DNA of 64,000 bases from Chloracidobacterium validum (GTDB lineage: Bacteria; Acidobacteriota; Blastocatellia; Chloracidobacteriales; Chloracidobacteriaceae), in NCBI RefSeq assembly GCF_018304825.1, contig NZ_CP072648.1, forward strand, positions 1,409,501-1,473,500, read 5' to 3'. Positions 17,885 to 25,566 of the stretch are shown here, in pieces (the stretch's first letter is position 1; each line of letters begins with the position of its first letter). The notes beneath the pieces were generated by a model. That model was given only the letters and a program-made list of their open reading frames with translations. It was not told where the DNA came from and made no database searches. The position numbers and the translations under genes were made by a program.

Positions 17885-17914
17885 CTTTGTCGCTTTGTCG
17901 CTTTGTCGCTTTGT
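17885..17914. repeat. 8-bp tandem repeat downstream of serC
   Basis: About three and a half head-to-tail copies of tttgtcgc lie between the Fur-family start and the serC stop, on the 3' side of serC. An 8-bp unit is prone to slippage. No gene overlaps it. Confidence 0.8.
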
Positions 17915-17920
17915 CAGAGT

Positions 17921-19003
17921 TCATCCGTGGCAACGGGCAAAGTCGCGCATGAAGTCAACGAGCGCGGCGACACTGGCCATTGGCAGCGCGTTGTAGAGCG
18001 AAGCCCGAACCCCACCGACTGACCGATGCCCAGGCAGCCCCTCAAATCCGTTGGCCGAGGCCTCCTTGAGAAACACAGCCTCTAGCCCCGGACTCGGAAG
18101 TCGAAAACACACATTCATCAGTGACCGTGAGTTGCGCTCGGCCGTGCCACGGTAAAACCCACCGCTGTCAATCGCGGCGTAAAGCTTGCCGGCTTTTTCC
18201 GCGTTGGCCGCGGCCACGGCCGCCAGGCCGCCCTGTGCTTCAAGATATTCCAGCACGAGACCGACAACGTAGATTGCAAATACCGGGGGCGTATTATACA
18301 GCGACCGGTGGGTGACATGTGTCCGGTAGTCCAACATCGTCGGCAGCCCATCCGCAATCCGCGACAGCCAATCGTCTCGAATGATGACAATCGTGACCCC
18401 AGCGGGACCGGCGTTTTTCTGTGCGCCGGCATAAATGAGCGCATACCGGCTGACATCCAGTGGACGACTCAAAAAATCTGAGGACGCATCACACACCAGC
18501 GGAACGTTGCCGGTTTCTGGTTCAGTTTGCCACTGCGTGCCAAAAATCGTGTTATTCGACGTGAAGTGAACGTAGGCCGCCTGCGGATCAAGCTGTAGTT
18601 CGTGCGGCTGCGGGATACGGCCGTAATTTTCTTCCCTGGTCGTCGCGGCAATCTTGACCGTTCCAACCTTTCGCGCCTCATCGGCCGCCTTTTCCGACCA
18701 ACTGCCCGTCAGGATGTAGTCGGCAACACCCGATTTGGGCAAAAAGTTGAGTGGCAGCATGCTGAACTGCAAACTTGCGCCACCCTGCAAAAAGAGGATG
18801 TGGTGAGTATCGGGAACGCCCAGCAAACGGCGCAGTCGGTGTTCCGCTTCCGTCAGGATGGATTCAAAGGTTTTTGAGCGGTGGCTGATTTCCAGAACCG
18901 ACATTCCGGCCTCGGGCAAGCACAGCATCTCCTCACGAATCCGTTCGAGTACCGGCACAGGTAGCACAGCCGGACCAGCATTGAAGTTATGAAGACGTTT
19001 CAT
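17921..19003 (-). CDS. serC: Phosphoserine aminotransferase
   Basis: A 360-residue class V PLP aminotransferase converting 3-phosphohydroxypyruvate to O-phosphoserine; it also acts in pyridoxal phosphate synthesis in some bacteria. Signatures: NFNAGPAVLPVPVLERIREE, SVLEISHRSKTFESIL, HILFLQGGASLQFSMLPLNF, TSNNTIFGTQW and the PLP lysine in LIYAGAQKNAGPAGVT (Lys 196). Length matches SerC. The C-terminal GLPGHRSVGGVRASLYNA is also typical. It is the next enzyme after SerA, whose gene ends at the left edge of the window. Confidence 0.96.
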   Translation of the reverse strand: MKRLHNFNAGPAVLPVPVLERIREEMLCLPEAGMSVLEISHRSKTFESILTEAEHRLRRLLGVPDTHHILFLQGGASLQFSMLPLNFLPKSGVADYILTGSWSEKAADEARKVGTVKIAATTREENYGRIPQPHELQLDPQAAYVHFTSNNTIFGTQWQTEPETGNVPLVCDASSDFLSRPLDVSRYALIYAGAQKNAGPAGVTIVIIRDDWLSRIADGLPTMLDYRTHVTHRSLYNTPPVFAIYVVGLVLEYLEAQGGLAAVAAANAEKAGKLYAAIDSGGFYRGTAERNSRSLMNVCFRLPSPGLEAVFLKEASANGFEGLPGHRSVGGVRASLYNALPMASVAALVDFMRDFARCHG

Positions 19004-19071
19004 CGTTTGTTGAAAACTCCCCGCGTTACGCGCATTTGCTTACGGATGACAGCCCGGCCAAGAACGACACG

Positions 19072-19656
19072 TCACCGGAACAACAGACTGATTTGAGCGG
19101 CCGTGGCCGTCAGCCCCAGCGCCGTTCCCGCGACGACTTGCCCCACCGTATGCTTTTGCATCACCACCCGTGACGCGCACACCAGTGGAATCAAGCCAAA
19201 GCACGGTAGCACGGTTGCTCCCAAGTGGTAGTAGAGCGCCACGAGCGGACCGCTGATCCCGGTCGCATGGACGCTAATTTTCCAGTACCGGGTAATCCCC
19301 AAAATCATGACCGTGTTGACCGCATAGCAGAACATCAAGCCCTGGGCTAGCCGGGGGGCATGAAACAGCTTGAGGAAAACAAAGCCGATAGCGTAGCACA
19401 CAATGCCGAGCATAAACGGGCGCGTCCGTTGCTCTCGCTGGTCAATGTTGACGTTGGTGATCAGCCCCCGCCGCTTCATCACCAGCAGGGCGACCAGCGG
19501 CAGCGCCGCTGCAAAGATCACGGCCACAATCGCAACCAGCGTCTTGCTCGCTCCCTGAGTATTGGCATCGGTGACAATGATAATGAGAAACGCCGCCACG
19601 GCATTGACGAGTGGGTTGAAGACATCCGACAGAATCCGCGACACCAAGAGCTTCAT
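19072..19656 (-). CDS. PAP2-like integral membrane phosphatase
   Basis: A 194-residue protein with about five or six transmembrane segments (FNPLVNAVAAFLIIIV, LVAIVAVIFAAALPLVALLV, MLGIVCYAIGFVFLKLF and others). The motifs KISVHATGISGPLVALYYHL and RVVMQKHTVGQVVAGTALG resemble the PAP2 signatures SxxxH and RxxxxxHxxxD, though the final Asp seems to be replaced (HTVGQ). Proteins of this type dephosphorylate lipid or isoprenoid phosphates; this one may be divergent. I chose ATG 19656, where PAP2-like homology begins; an earlier start at 19725 would overlap the upstream peptidase by 25 bases. Probably co-transcribed with that gene. Confidence 0.7.
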   Translation of the reverse strand: MKLLVSRILSDVFNPLVNAVAAFLIIIVTDANTQGASKTLVAIVAVIFAAALPLVALLVMKRRGLITNVNIDQREQRTRPFMLGIVCYAIGFVFLKLFHAPRLAQGLMFCYAVNTVMILGITRYWKISVHATGISGPLVALYYHLGATVLPCFGLIPLVCASRVVMQKHTVGQVVAGTALGLTATAAQISLLFR

Positions 19657-19700
19657 GGAAATTAGATAACCACTCGCGTGTGAACGGGATGTGAAGCGTT

Positions 19701-21851
19701 TCAGCGCAGATATTTTGCTAGCCAAGCATGAACCTCTTGAAACAAATACTTGTTATCCTCACCGCGCAGAATCCAGTGGTTGGCCTCAGGGAACACGACA
19801 AGCCGGCTCGGCACTCGGCGGCGCTGGAGGATCGTCCAGTTTTCGAGCGTTTGGTTGAGTGGCACGCGGAAGTCATTCTCGCCAATCGTAAGCAGAATCG
19901 GCGTCTGAAAATTGGCCGCGTAGCGGATGGGATTTTGCTTGCGCCAGGTTTCATTCTGCTCCCACACGGGACCACCGTTGGCCAGCTCCCGAAAGTAACT
20001 CGTGTCGCTGGTTCCGTACTGCGACTCTGAATTGATCAAACCGGCGTGGCAAATGAGGCACTTGTAGCGCGTCGTCGTGGCTTGCAGCCAGTTGGCCAAA
20101 TGTCCGCCGTAGCTGGCCCCACCGGCGGCCACCCGCTCGCCGTCCACATAGGCAAAGGTTTTGGCAATCTCATCCACCGCTTCGGTGATCTCGCTTCCGC
20201 ATGTGCCAAATGGGTCACCTTGAATATCTTGGGCAAACTTCTCACCAAAACCAGTTGAGCCGGTGTAGTTCGTCAGCACGATCACATAGCCCGGCTGGGC
20301 CAATAGGTGGTAGTTCCAGCGCAGGAAAAACTGATCGCGGAACATGGTGTGCGGACCACCGTGGATGAACGTAAACACCGGGTACCGGCGCGTCGGATCA
20401 AAGTTTGGCGGCAGCACCAGCATGTTGTGAATGCGTTTGCCGGCCCGACTGGTAAACCAAACATGCTGGAGCGGCTGCCAGTCAATCTGCTCGGCCGCCG
20501 TAGTGTTGAACGTGGTGAGTAGCGTATGGCGGCCGGCCGGCAGGTCAATGCGCACGATTTCGGCCGGGTTGACCGCGCTTTCCCAGTTGGCAAAGAGCAG
20601 TGGCGCAGACGCACGCGGCGGTATGGCCAAGTTGACGTAACAACCCAGCTTGACCTCAAAAGCCAACTTAGCTTCACCACCCCGGGCCGGCATGGAGAAA
20701 AGCTTTTCGTGACCGGCTTCCTCGGCTGTGACGTAGATGGTTTGGCTATCCGGGGTTATGCCAAAGGACTCAACTGACCGATCAAAGGTTGGAGCGACCA
20801 GGGCCTCGGCGGACAGCGTACCGTCTTTCCAGTCAAAACGCGCGAGGCGGTCGAGATGATAGACCTTCCCATCCGTCGTTGGGGTACGGAGCGCATACAG
20901 TGTTTGTCCACTGGGCGCAAACGTTGGGCGCGCGTAGCTGTGCCCGGTGTTCGTCAATCGCTGAGGCTCTCCCCCTGACACCCGAACAAGGTACAAATGC
21001 GTTTCTACCGGAGCGTAAGCCGCCGCATTGCGCTCGGTGGTGGCAGTGAAGAGCACGCCGGTTCCATCGGGCGTCCAAACGGCATCAAGTGTGTCGGCGG
21101 CGTTGGTTCCTCGCCCGCCAAACCCAGGTTCAGTAACGAGCTTCGTACCGGCCAGGAGATCGCGCGCCGGTTCAGCGCCTGCCAAGGGCTGCACAAACAA
21201 GTGCGTTTGCGTATCATCGAGCCAGTGATCCCAGCGCCGGATGGGGTAGCCGTCATACGTCCGCGCCTTGTACTTTCGGGCTTTGCGTTCGGCGGCAATC
21301 CGCTGGTTGTCGGCGTCATTCCTGGCGCCCGGAAAGACGACACTCGAAAACAGCAATGTGTTGCCATCGGGACTGAAGCGTGGGGCCATCGCTCCCGTGG
21401 ACAGCGACGTTACCCGCTGGGCTTCGCCGCCCTCTACCACGTCAAGCACGTACACCTGACTGATTTCGTCGCCTTCGCGCTTCGTGACAAAGGCAATGCG
21501 ACGACTATCAGGACTCCAAGTCACATCGCTCTCAGCCGCTTTCGTGGAGGTCAACCGCCGCGGTGGGGCGCTGCCGTCCCCGCGAACCAGCCACAAATCA
21601 CTTGCCTGGTCCTTGGGGTCATAGGCCGGCTCAACGAGGGAAAACACAACGAATTTGCCGTCCGGACTGGGCGCCGGAGCGCCGACCCGCTTCATCAGCC
21701 ACACATCTTCATGCGTGATAGGGCGCTTGGCTTTGGTAGAAGTTTGAGCCGATGTCCCGACCGAGGCAATGGTCGTCACCAACAGCAGGGATAAACAGCG
21801 CCCAAGCACTGTCAGCGCAAGCTTCTTTTTCAGGATGGTTTGTTTTGGCAT
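19701..21851 (-). CDS. S9-family prolyl oligopeptidase-like peptidase, exported
   Basis: A 716-residue serine peptidase of the dipeptidyl/acylaminoacyl peptidase type. A signal peptide (LTVLGRCLSLLLVTTIASVGTS) is followed by a beta-propeller built from WD40-like/Tol-B repeats (PSPDGKFVVFSL, WSPDSRRIAFVT, FSPDGNTLLFSS) and a C-terminal alpha/beta hydrolase. The triad is visible as Ser in GGASYGGHL (about 580), Asp in GENDFRVP (about 660) and His in EANHWIL (about 692). It probably trims peptides in the periplasm or outside the cell. ATG 21851 is preferred over a GTG seven codons earlier because the signal peptide follows directly. Confidence 0.92.
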   Translation of the reverse strand: MPKQTILKKKLALTVLGRCLSLLLVTTIASVGTSAQTSTKAKRPITHEDVWLMKRVGAPAPSPDGKFVVFSLVEPAYDPKDQASDLWLVRGDGSAPPRRLTSTKAAESDVTWSPDSRRIAFVTKREGDEISQVYVLDVVEGGEAQRVTSLSTGAMAPRFSPDGNTLLFSSVVFPGARNDADNQRIAAERKARKYKARTYDGYPIRRWDHWLDDTQTHLFVQPLAGAEPARDLLAGTKLVTEPGFGGRGTNAADTLDAVWTPDGTGVLFTATTERNAAAYAPVETHLYLVRVSGGEPQRLTNTGHSYARPTFAPSGQTLYALRTPTTDGKVYHLDRLARFDWKDGTLSAEALVAPTFDRSVESFGITPDSQTIYVTAEEAGHEKLFSMPARGGEAKLAFEVKLGCYVNLAIPPRASAPLLFANWESAVNPAEIVRIDLPAGRHTLLTTFNTTAAEQIDWQPLQHVWFTSRAGKRIHNMLVLPPNFDPTRRYPVFTFIHGGPHTMFRDQFFLRWNYHLLAQPGYVIVLTNYTGSTGFGEKFAQDIQGDPFGTCGSEITEAVDEIAKTFAYVDGERVAAGGASYGGHLANWLQATTTRYKCLICHAGLINSESQYGTSDTSYFRELANGGPVWEQNETWRKQNPIRYAANFQTPILLTIGENDFRVPLNQTLENWTILQRRRVPSRLVVFPEANHWILRGEDNKYLFQEVHAWLAKYLR

Positions 21852-21941
21852 GGTTTCACGAAGAGGGAGCACATCCGCACGCTACCAGAGCGCGGCAGGT
21901 GGATGAACGCTGTGTTTTTGGGTGTCGAGTCCTTGGCAGTC

Positions 21942-22805
21942 TCATAAAACCAGTGACTTGAGATAAGCCCGGAATTCAGGCCCGAGGTCCGGGCGCTGAA
22001 GCGCGAACTCCACGGTCGCCATGAGGAAGCCAAGCTTGTCACCGGCGTCGTGGCGGATGCCAGAAAACTCATGGGCGTACATGGCTTGCTCCCGCAAGAG
22101 CGCGCGCATGGCATCGGTAAGCTGAATTTCGCCGCCAGCGCCCTTCGGTGTCTTTTCAAGCAGGTCGAAAATTTCGGGCATCAGAATGTAACGACCGATG
22201 ATGGCCAAATTGGAAGGGGCTTCGGCAAAAGGCGGTTTCTCTACCATGTCGCGGATTTTATAGACGCGGTCCTCAATCGGGTCCACCGCCAGCACGCCGA
22301 AGCGGGAAATCGCCTCGCCCTCGACGCGGGCCGTGCCGATGACGGAGCGCCCATAACGTTCATAAATATCAATCATCTGGCGTAGGCAGGGAACCTTTGA
22401 ATCCACGATGTCGTCGCCCAAAATGACGGCAAACGGCTCATCGCCGACGAGTTCGCGCGCAACCAGCACCGCATGCCCCAGTCCGAGCGCCTGTTTTTGC
22501 CGCACATAGGAAACGTTGATCTTTGAGATTTCTTGAACCTGCTCAAGTAAATCAAGCTTCCCTTTTTCACGCAGTAACTGTTCTAGCTCAAACGAGATGT
22601 CGAAATGATCCTCGATGGCGTTCTTGCCGCGCCCGGTCACGATAATGACCTGCTCGATGCCGCTCAGGATGGCTTCCTCAACGCCGTACTGAATGAGTGG
22701 CTTATCCACCAGGGGTAGCATTTCCTTGGGCTGGGCCTTGGTAGCGGGCAAAAAACGGGTACCCAGTCCGGCAGCAGGAAAGATGGCTTTACGGATTTTT
22801 CTCAT
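21942..22805 (-). CDS. galU: UTP-glucose-1-phosphate uridylyltransferase
   Basis: A 287-residue nucleotidyltransferase making UDP-glucose for polysaccharide and lipid glycosylation. It begins RKAIFPAAGLGTRFLPATKA, followed by PKEMLPLVDKPLIQYGVEEA, EQVIIVTGRGKNAIEDHFD, AVILGDDIVDS and GEIQLTDAMRALL, all diagnostic of GalU. Length is normal. I chose ATG 22805 because homology starts with MRKIRKAI; 11 extra codons upstream are not conserved in type. UDP-glucose would serve the surface-polysaccharide genes in this window (GT14-like transferase, O-antigen-ligase-like protein). Confidence 0.95.
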   Translation of the reverse strand: MRKIRKAIFPAAGLGTRFLPATKAQPKEMLPLVDKPLIQYGVEEAILSGIEQVIIVTGRGKNAIEDHFDISFELEQLLREKGKLDLLEQVQEISKINVSYVRQKQALGLGHAVLVARELVGDEPFAVILGDDIVDSKVPCLRQMIDIYERYGRSVIGTARVEGEAISRFGVLAVDPIEDRVYKIRDMVEKPPFAEAPSNLAIIGRYILMPEIFDLLEKTPKGAGGEIQLTDAMRALLREQAMYAHEFSGIRHDAGDKLGFLMATVEFALQRPDLGPEFRAYLKSLVL

Positions 22806-22911
22806 AACGATGTGGTTCCCATCGAGATAGCGAGCCAAGCGCGCGGCACTCCGGCCCTTAGCGATACAACATAAGCGCTAACCGACGATACGCCAACCCC
22901 CCTAGGTGGGG

Positions 22912-22939
22912 CGAGTGAAATAGTACGAGTGAAATGGTA
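22912..22939. repeat. 14-bp tandem duplication upstream of galU
   Basis: Two adjacent copies, cgagtgaaatagta (22912-22925) and cgagtgaaatggta (22926-22939), differ by one base. They lie about 110 bases upstream of the galU start. Confidence 0.85.
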
Positions 22940-23050
22940 AGGGCCGCTAACCGCGAAGGCATCTTCCAGTAACGCCGAACGTTGGCATCGCCTGCCACCC
23001 GGCGACAACCGGAAAACATCTGAACATGCCACAGACTTGGGTTGGTTGAA

Positions 23051-23079
23051 TTGACAGTGCGGCAACGCACTCTTAGTAT
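23051..23079 (+). promoter_or_regulatory. Sigma-70-type promoter for tatA
   Basis: A consensus -35 box TTGACA (23051-23056) is followed by a 17-base spacer and a -10 box TAGTAT (23074-23079), 64 bases before the tatA ATG. The spacer contains the palindrome gtgcg-gcaa-cgcac, which could be an operator, although five-base arms can arise by chance. Confidence 0.65.
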
Positions 23080-23142
23080 GCAACTACTTTAGCTGGCGCT
23101 TCCAATGGGGTGAGCGCCGGCCGCATAGGAGTTGGCCACGTT

Positions 23143-23340
23143 ATGAATCTTGGTATGTGGGAAATCCTCCTTATTGGGCTTGTCGTGGTACTGCTCTTTG
23201 GGACAAAAAAGATTCCAGAACTCTTCAGTGGACTTGGCACTGGCATTCGCAACTTCAAGAAAGCTATCAACGAAGACCCCGAAGAAGCCAAGCGCAAAGA
23301 ATTGGCAGCGCTACCCACCAAGGAAAAAGAGTCCGTTTGA
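23143..23340 (+). CDS. tatA: Twin-arginine translocase subunit TatA/TatE
   Basis: A 65-residue protein: one N-terminal membrane helix ([20 protein letters not shown]), then the TatA hallmark [24 protein letters not shown] and an acidic tail. TatA oligomers let folded proteins with RR signal peptides cross the inner membrane. The FG motif and amphipathic helix are intact. ATG 23143 fits the usual start; ggag is 13 bases upstream, a little far. No tatB or tatC is next to it, so the other subunits lie elsewhere. The Crp/Fnr gene follows in the same direction. Confidence 0.93.
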   Translation: MNLGMWEILLIGLVVVLLFGTKKIPELFSGLGTGIRNFKKAINEDPEEAKRKELAALPTKEKESV

Positions 23341-23472
23341 CTTTCCCCCTCCCTTGGTGGTTGTCTAGTCGTCCCCATATTTTGTTCCTTGCTGTTCAGC
23401 ACGTTCACTGGCTAGCGCTGACTATCCAGTGGGGCGGCGTCCATGCTTTACAAACACCTAGGTGGTTTAGCC

Positions 23473-24120
23473 ATGAGCACCATTGACCCGATTGCCGAGT
23501 TCATCCAAGGCCAGCTCAACGAAGTTCGTGTCGTCAGTGGCGAGCGAGAATACAACCGTAACGAAACGATCTACCATCTCGACGACCCGGCTGACCACAT
23601 CTTCTATATTCTCTCCGGGAGCGTCAAAATCACGCGCGTCTCAGACGACGGCAAAGAAAAGATCATCAGCATTCACCGCGCCGGGGAGATTTTCGGTGAG
23701 CTGTGTTTCTGTGAAGTGGATGATCGCCGCAGCGATCAGGCGGTGGCGATGGAGGCGACCCGCGTGCTGGCCATTCGCGTGCATGACTTTCTGGCGATGC
23801 TGCGCGAAAACCCGAAAGCGCTCCTGGACATGCTTTCGTTATTTTGCAAGCGACTGTCTGAAGCGCAGCAGCAAATCGAAACCCTGGCTTTTGACAATAC
23901 GACGCGCCGCCTGGCGCGTGTGCTTCTCAAATCCAGCAGTGACTCAGGACTTGACCGCCTGCGCCTAACCCACGAAGAACTGGCGCAAATGGTCGGAACT
24001 TCCCGCGAAATCATCACCACCATCATGAACCAGTTCCGCGAGGATGGGTTGATTGATTACCGGCGCAGCGAAGTCAGCCCACACGTTGATAAGCTGCGGC
24101 AGTTTCTGGTCACCGTCTAG
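23473..24120 (+). CDS. Crp/Fnr-family transcriptional regulator
   Basis: A 215-residue regulator: an N-terminal cyclic-nucleotide-binding beta-barrel (about 20-125, with GSVKITRVSDDGKEKIISIH and GEIFGELCF) and a C-terminal winged helix (LTHEELAQMVGTSREIITTI, then EDGLIDYRR). The recognition helix includes GTSREIITTIMN, similar to the E..SR pattern of Crp/Fnr helices. There is no N-terminal Cys cluster of the Fnr type; single cysteines occur in ELCFCEVDD and LFCK. The ligand is therefore unassigned. ATG 23473 has taggtgg just upstream and is preferred over 23443. Confidence 0.93.
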   Translation: MSTIDPIAEFIQGQLNEVRVVSGEREYNRNETIYHLDDPADHIFYILSGSVKITRVSDDGKEKIISIHRAGEIFGELCFCEVDDRRSDQAVAMEATRVLAIRVHDFLAMLRENPKALLDMLSLFCKRLSEAQQQIETLAFDNTTRRLARVLLKSSSDSGLDRLRLTHEELAQMVGTSREIITTIMNQFREDGLIDYRRSEVSPHVDKLRQFLVTV

Positions 24121-24172
24121 GGGCAATGGTGTCCAGAAAGATTCAGGATGCGTTGTTTGGGAGCCGGCCTCA

Positions 24173-24624
24173 ATGCTGACTCAACAGGAGTTTGAGAGCA
24201 TCTTAGCTGATGCGAGCAAGCGCATTGACGGCAATATCACTTGGCGTGAAGACCCGGAGCATTCGCCGGCGCGTGAGTTTCGCGTAGAGCTACGCTCGAT
24301 GCCGGATGGCCGGTCTTCGTCGTAGGGCGCTTCAACCGCAATGCGGGCACTTTGACATACGCCCTCATCCACCGCGGTGCTGGACGCATCTATGGACTAG
24401 ACCTCGGCGCCGATCACCATAACCCGACCTGTCAGAGGGTGGGAGAGAAGCACAAACATCGCTGGACAGAAGCGTTCCGTGACAAGGAAGCGTACGTGCC
24501 AGCGGACATCAGCGAACCCTGGCACAAGCTAGTTCAAGTCTGGCGGCAGTTCTGCGCAGAAGCCAAAATCACACATGCGGATGCACTGTTTGAGCCGAAC
24601 ATTCAAGATGAGCTGCCGCTATGA
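24173..24624 (+). pseudogene. Frameshifted small gene of the two-gene accessory module (DUF6978-like)
   Basis: Two adjacent reading frames form one protein if one base is restored near 24300-24310. Frame 1 runs from ATG 24173 (LTQQEFESILADASKRIDG) through EHSPAREFRVELRS and stops at 24323-24325. The continuation, read from about 24301 in the next frame, gives WPVFVVGRFNRNAGTLTYAL, then IHRGAGRIYGLDLGADHHNP and RVGEKHKHRWTEAFRDKE, ending at 24624. The joined product is about 150 residues. From memory it resembles a conserved family possibly called DUF6978; I cannot confirm the name. The final stop overlaps the next ATG (ATGA at 24621-24624), so the two genes form an operon. The shift may be a mutation or a sequencing error. 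Confidence 0.75.
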
Positions 24625-25400
24625 ATGCCCAAGAGCTGTGTGCTGCCCTGCAGGCCGATTGGTCGTCGCTATTTGAATGTAGCCCAGCCCCGAAAGAGGG
24701 TGTGCTGCGGGTGCGTACGCCATTCATGTACCCGGACGGTGGAGTAATCGACGTCTTTGTGCTGCCGCGTGACGGCGGCTTCGAGGTGACCGACTTCGGC
24801 GAGGCGCTGGGGTGGCTGCGTATGCAATCGGTCAGAGGCCATCTCTCTGCGAAGCAATACCGCCTGGTGCAGGACATTTGCCTGACGCTGGGCGTGGAGT
24901 TTTTCCATGGTCAGATTATGCTGCGCTGCGAAAAAAACACGGTGTCGCAGGCGGTGGTGCGCGTCGGGCAGTCCGCGCTGCGGCTCGCTGACCTCTGGTT
25001 CACACTTCGGAGGCGCGCCGTGGAAACCGTCTCGGATGAGGTGGGTGACTGGCTGCAGGAGAAGGTTATTCCGTTTGAGCGCGAAGTTCGCCACGTGGGT
25101 CGATCTGGTCGTTCGTGGACCGTTGACTATCAGACGCGCACGGCACAGAGAACCTGCCTAGTGTTTGTGCTCAGTACCGGCTCGCGCGCGGCGGCGCGAC
25201 GAGTGACCGAACACGTTGTCACCGGGCTGTACGACTTGAGCCACCTGCGCGTCGTACAGCCCGCGCTTTCGTTCGCTTCACTCTTCGACGATACCGAGGA
25301 CGTTTGGCAGGAAGAGGACTTCCGGCTGGTCGAAGGACTGTCAACGATCGTGCACTGGTCACGGCCGGACGAGTTCGAGAACGTTCTCAAAGCCGCGTGA
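24621..25400 (+). CDS. DUF1828/DUF1829-domain protein
   Basis: A 259-residue protein. The N-terminal half has the DUF1828 pattern: RVRTPFMYPDGGVIDVFVL, then PRDGGFEVTDFGEALGWLRM. The C-terminal half resembles DUF1829 (RSWTVDYQTRTAQRTCLVFV, with a following alpha/beta region). No enzymatic motif is evident; the alternating strands and the D-x-G-x3-V-x-D-F-G-E motif look like a nuclease-like or ligand-binding fold, but that is speculation. It overlaps the preceding small gene by four bases. DUF1828 proteins occur patchily in bacteria and in mobile regions, so this pair may be a defence or toxin-antitoxin-like module. No function has been demonstrated here. Confidence 0.75.
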   Translation: MNAQELCAALQADWSSLFECSPAPKEGVLRVRTPFMYPDGGVIDVFVLPRDGGFEVTDFGEALGWLRMQSVRGHLSAKQYRLVQDICLTLGVEFFHGQIMLRCEKNTVSQAVVRVGQSALRLADLWFTLRRRAVETVSDEVGDWLQEKVIPFEREVRHVGRSGRSWTVDYQTRTAQRTCLVFVLSTGSRAAARRVTEHVVTGLYDLSHLRVVQPALSFASLFDDTEDVWQEEDFRLVEGLSTIVHWSRPDEFENVLKAA

Positions 25401-25566
25401 CGTTCAGATACTCCCGCCTGAGAGCGTGCCTGAAAACTCCTAAACGGTGCGCCTTGCTTGTCCCCACCACTGAACACGCCAAGTCACGACCTGGAATGGG
25501 TACGGCAAGCGACCAAGTGAAGAAGGCAGGCGTTCACATCTGTTCTAGCGCCCTAGTTTCGGGCCG

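Larger units (their letters stand above)
22806..23142. other. Divergent intergenic region between galU and tatA
   Basis: About 340 bases without a gene. It holds a near-perfect 14-bp tandem duplication (22912-22939) and the tatA promoter (23051-23079). I see no tRNA cloverleaf or other RNA gene in it. Confidence 0.6.

Noticed and set aside
20997-21794. Long plus-strand open frame opposite the S9 peptidase
   Set aside because: The peptidase strand has catalytic and propeller motifs; the opposite translation has no domain-like pattern.
22806-23050. tRNA or other RNA gene between galU and tatA
   Set aside because: No acceptor-stem pairing, anticodon-arm pattern or CCA-like end could be found by eye.
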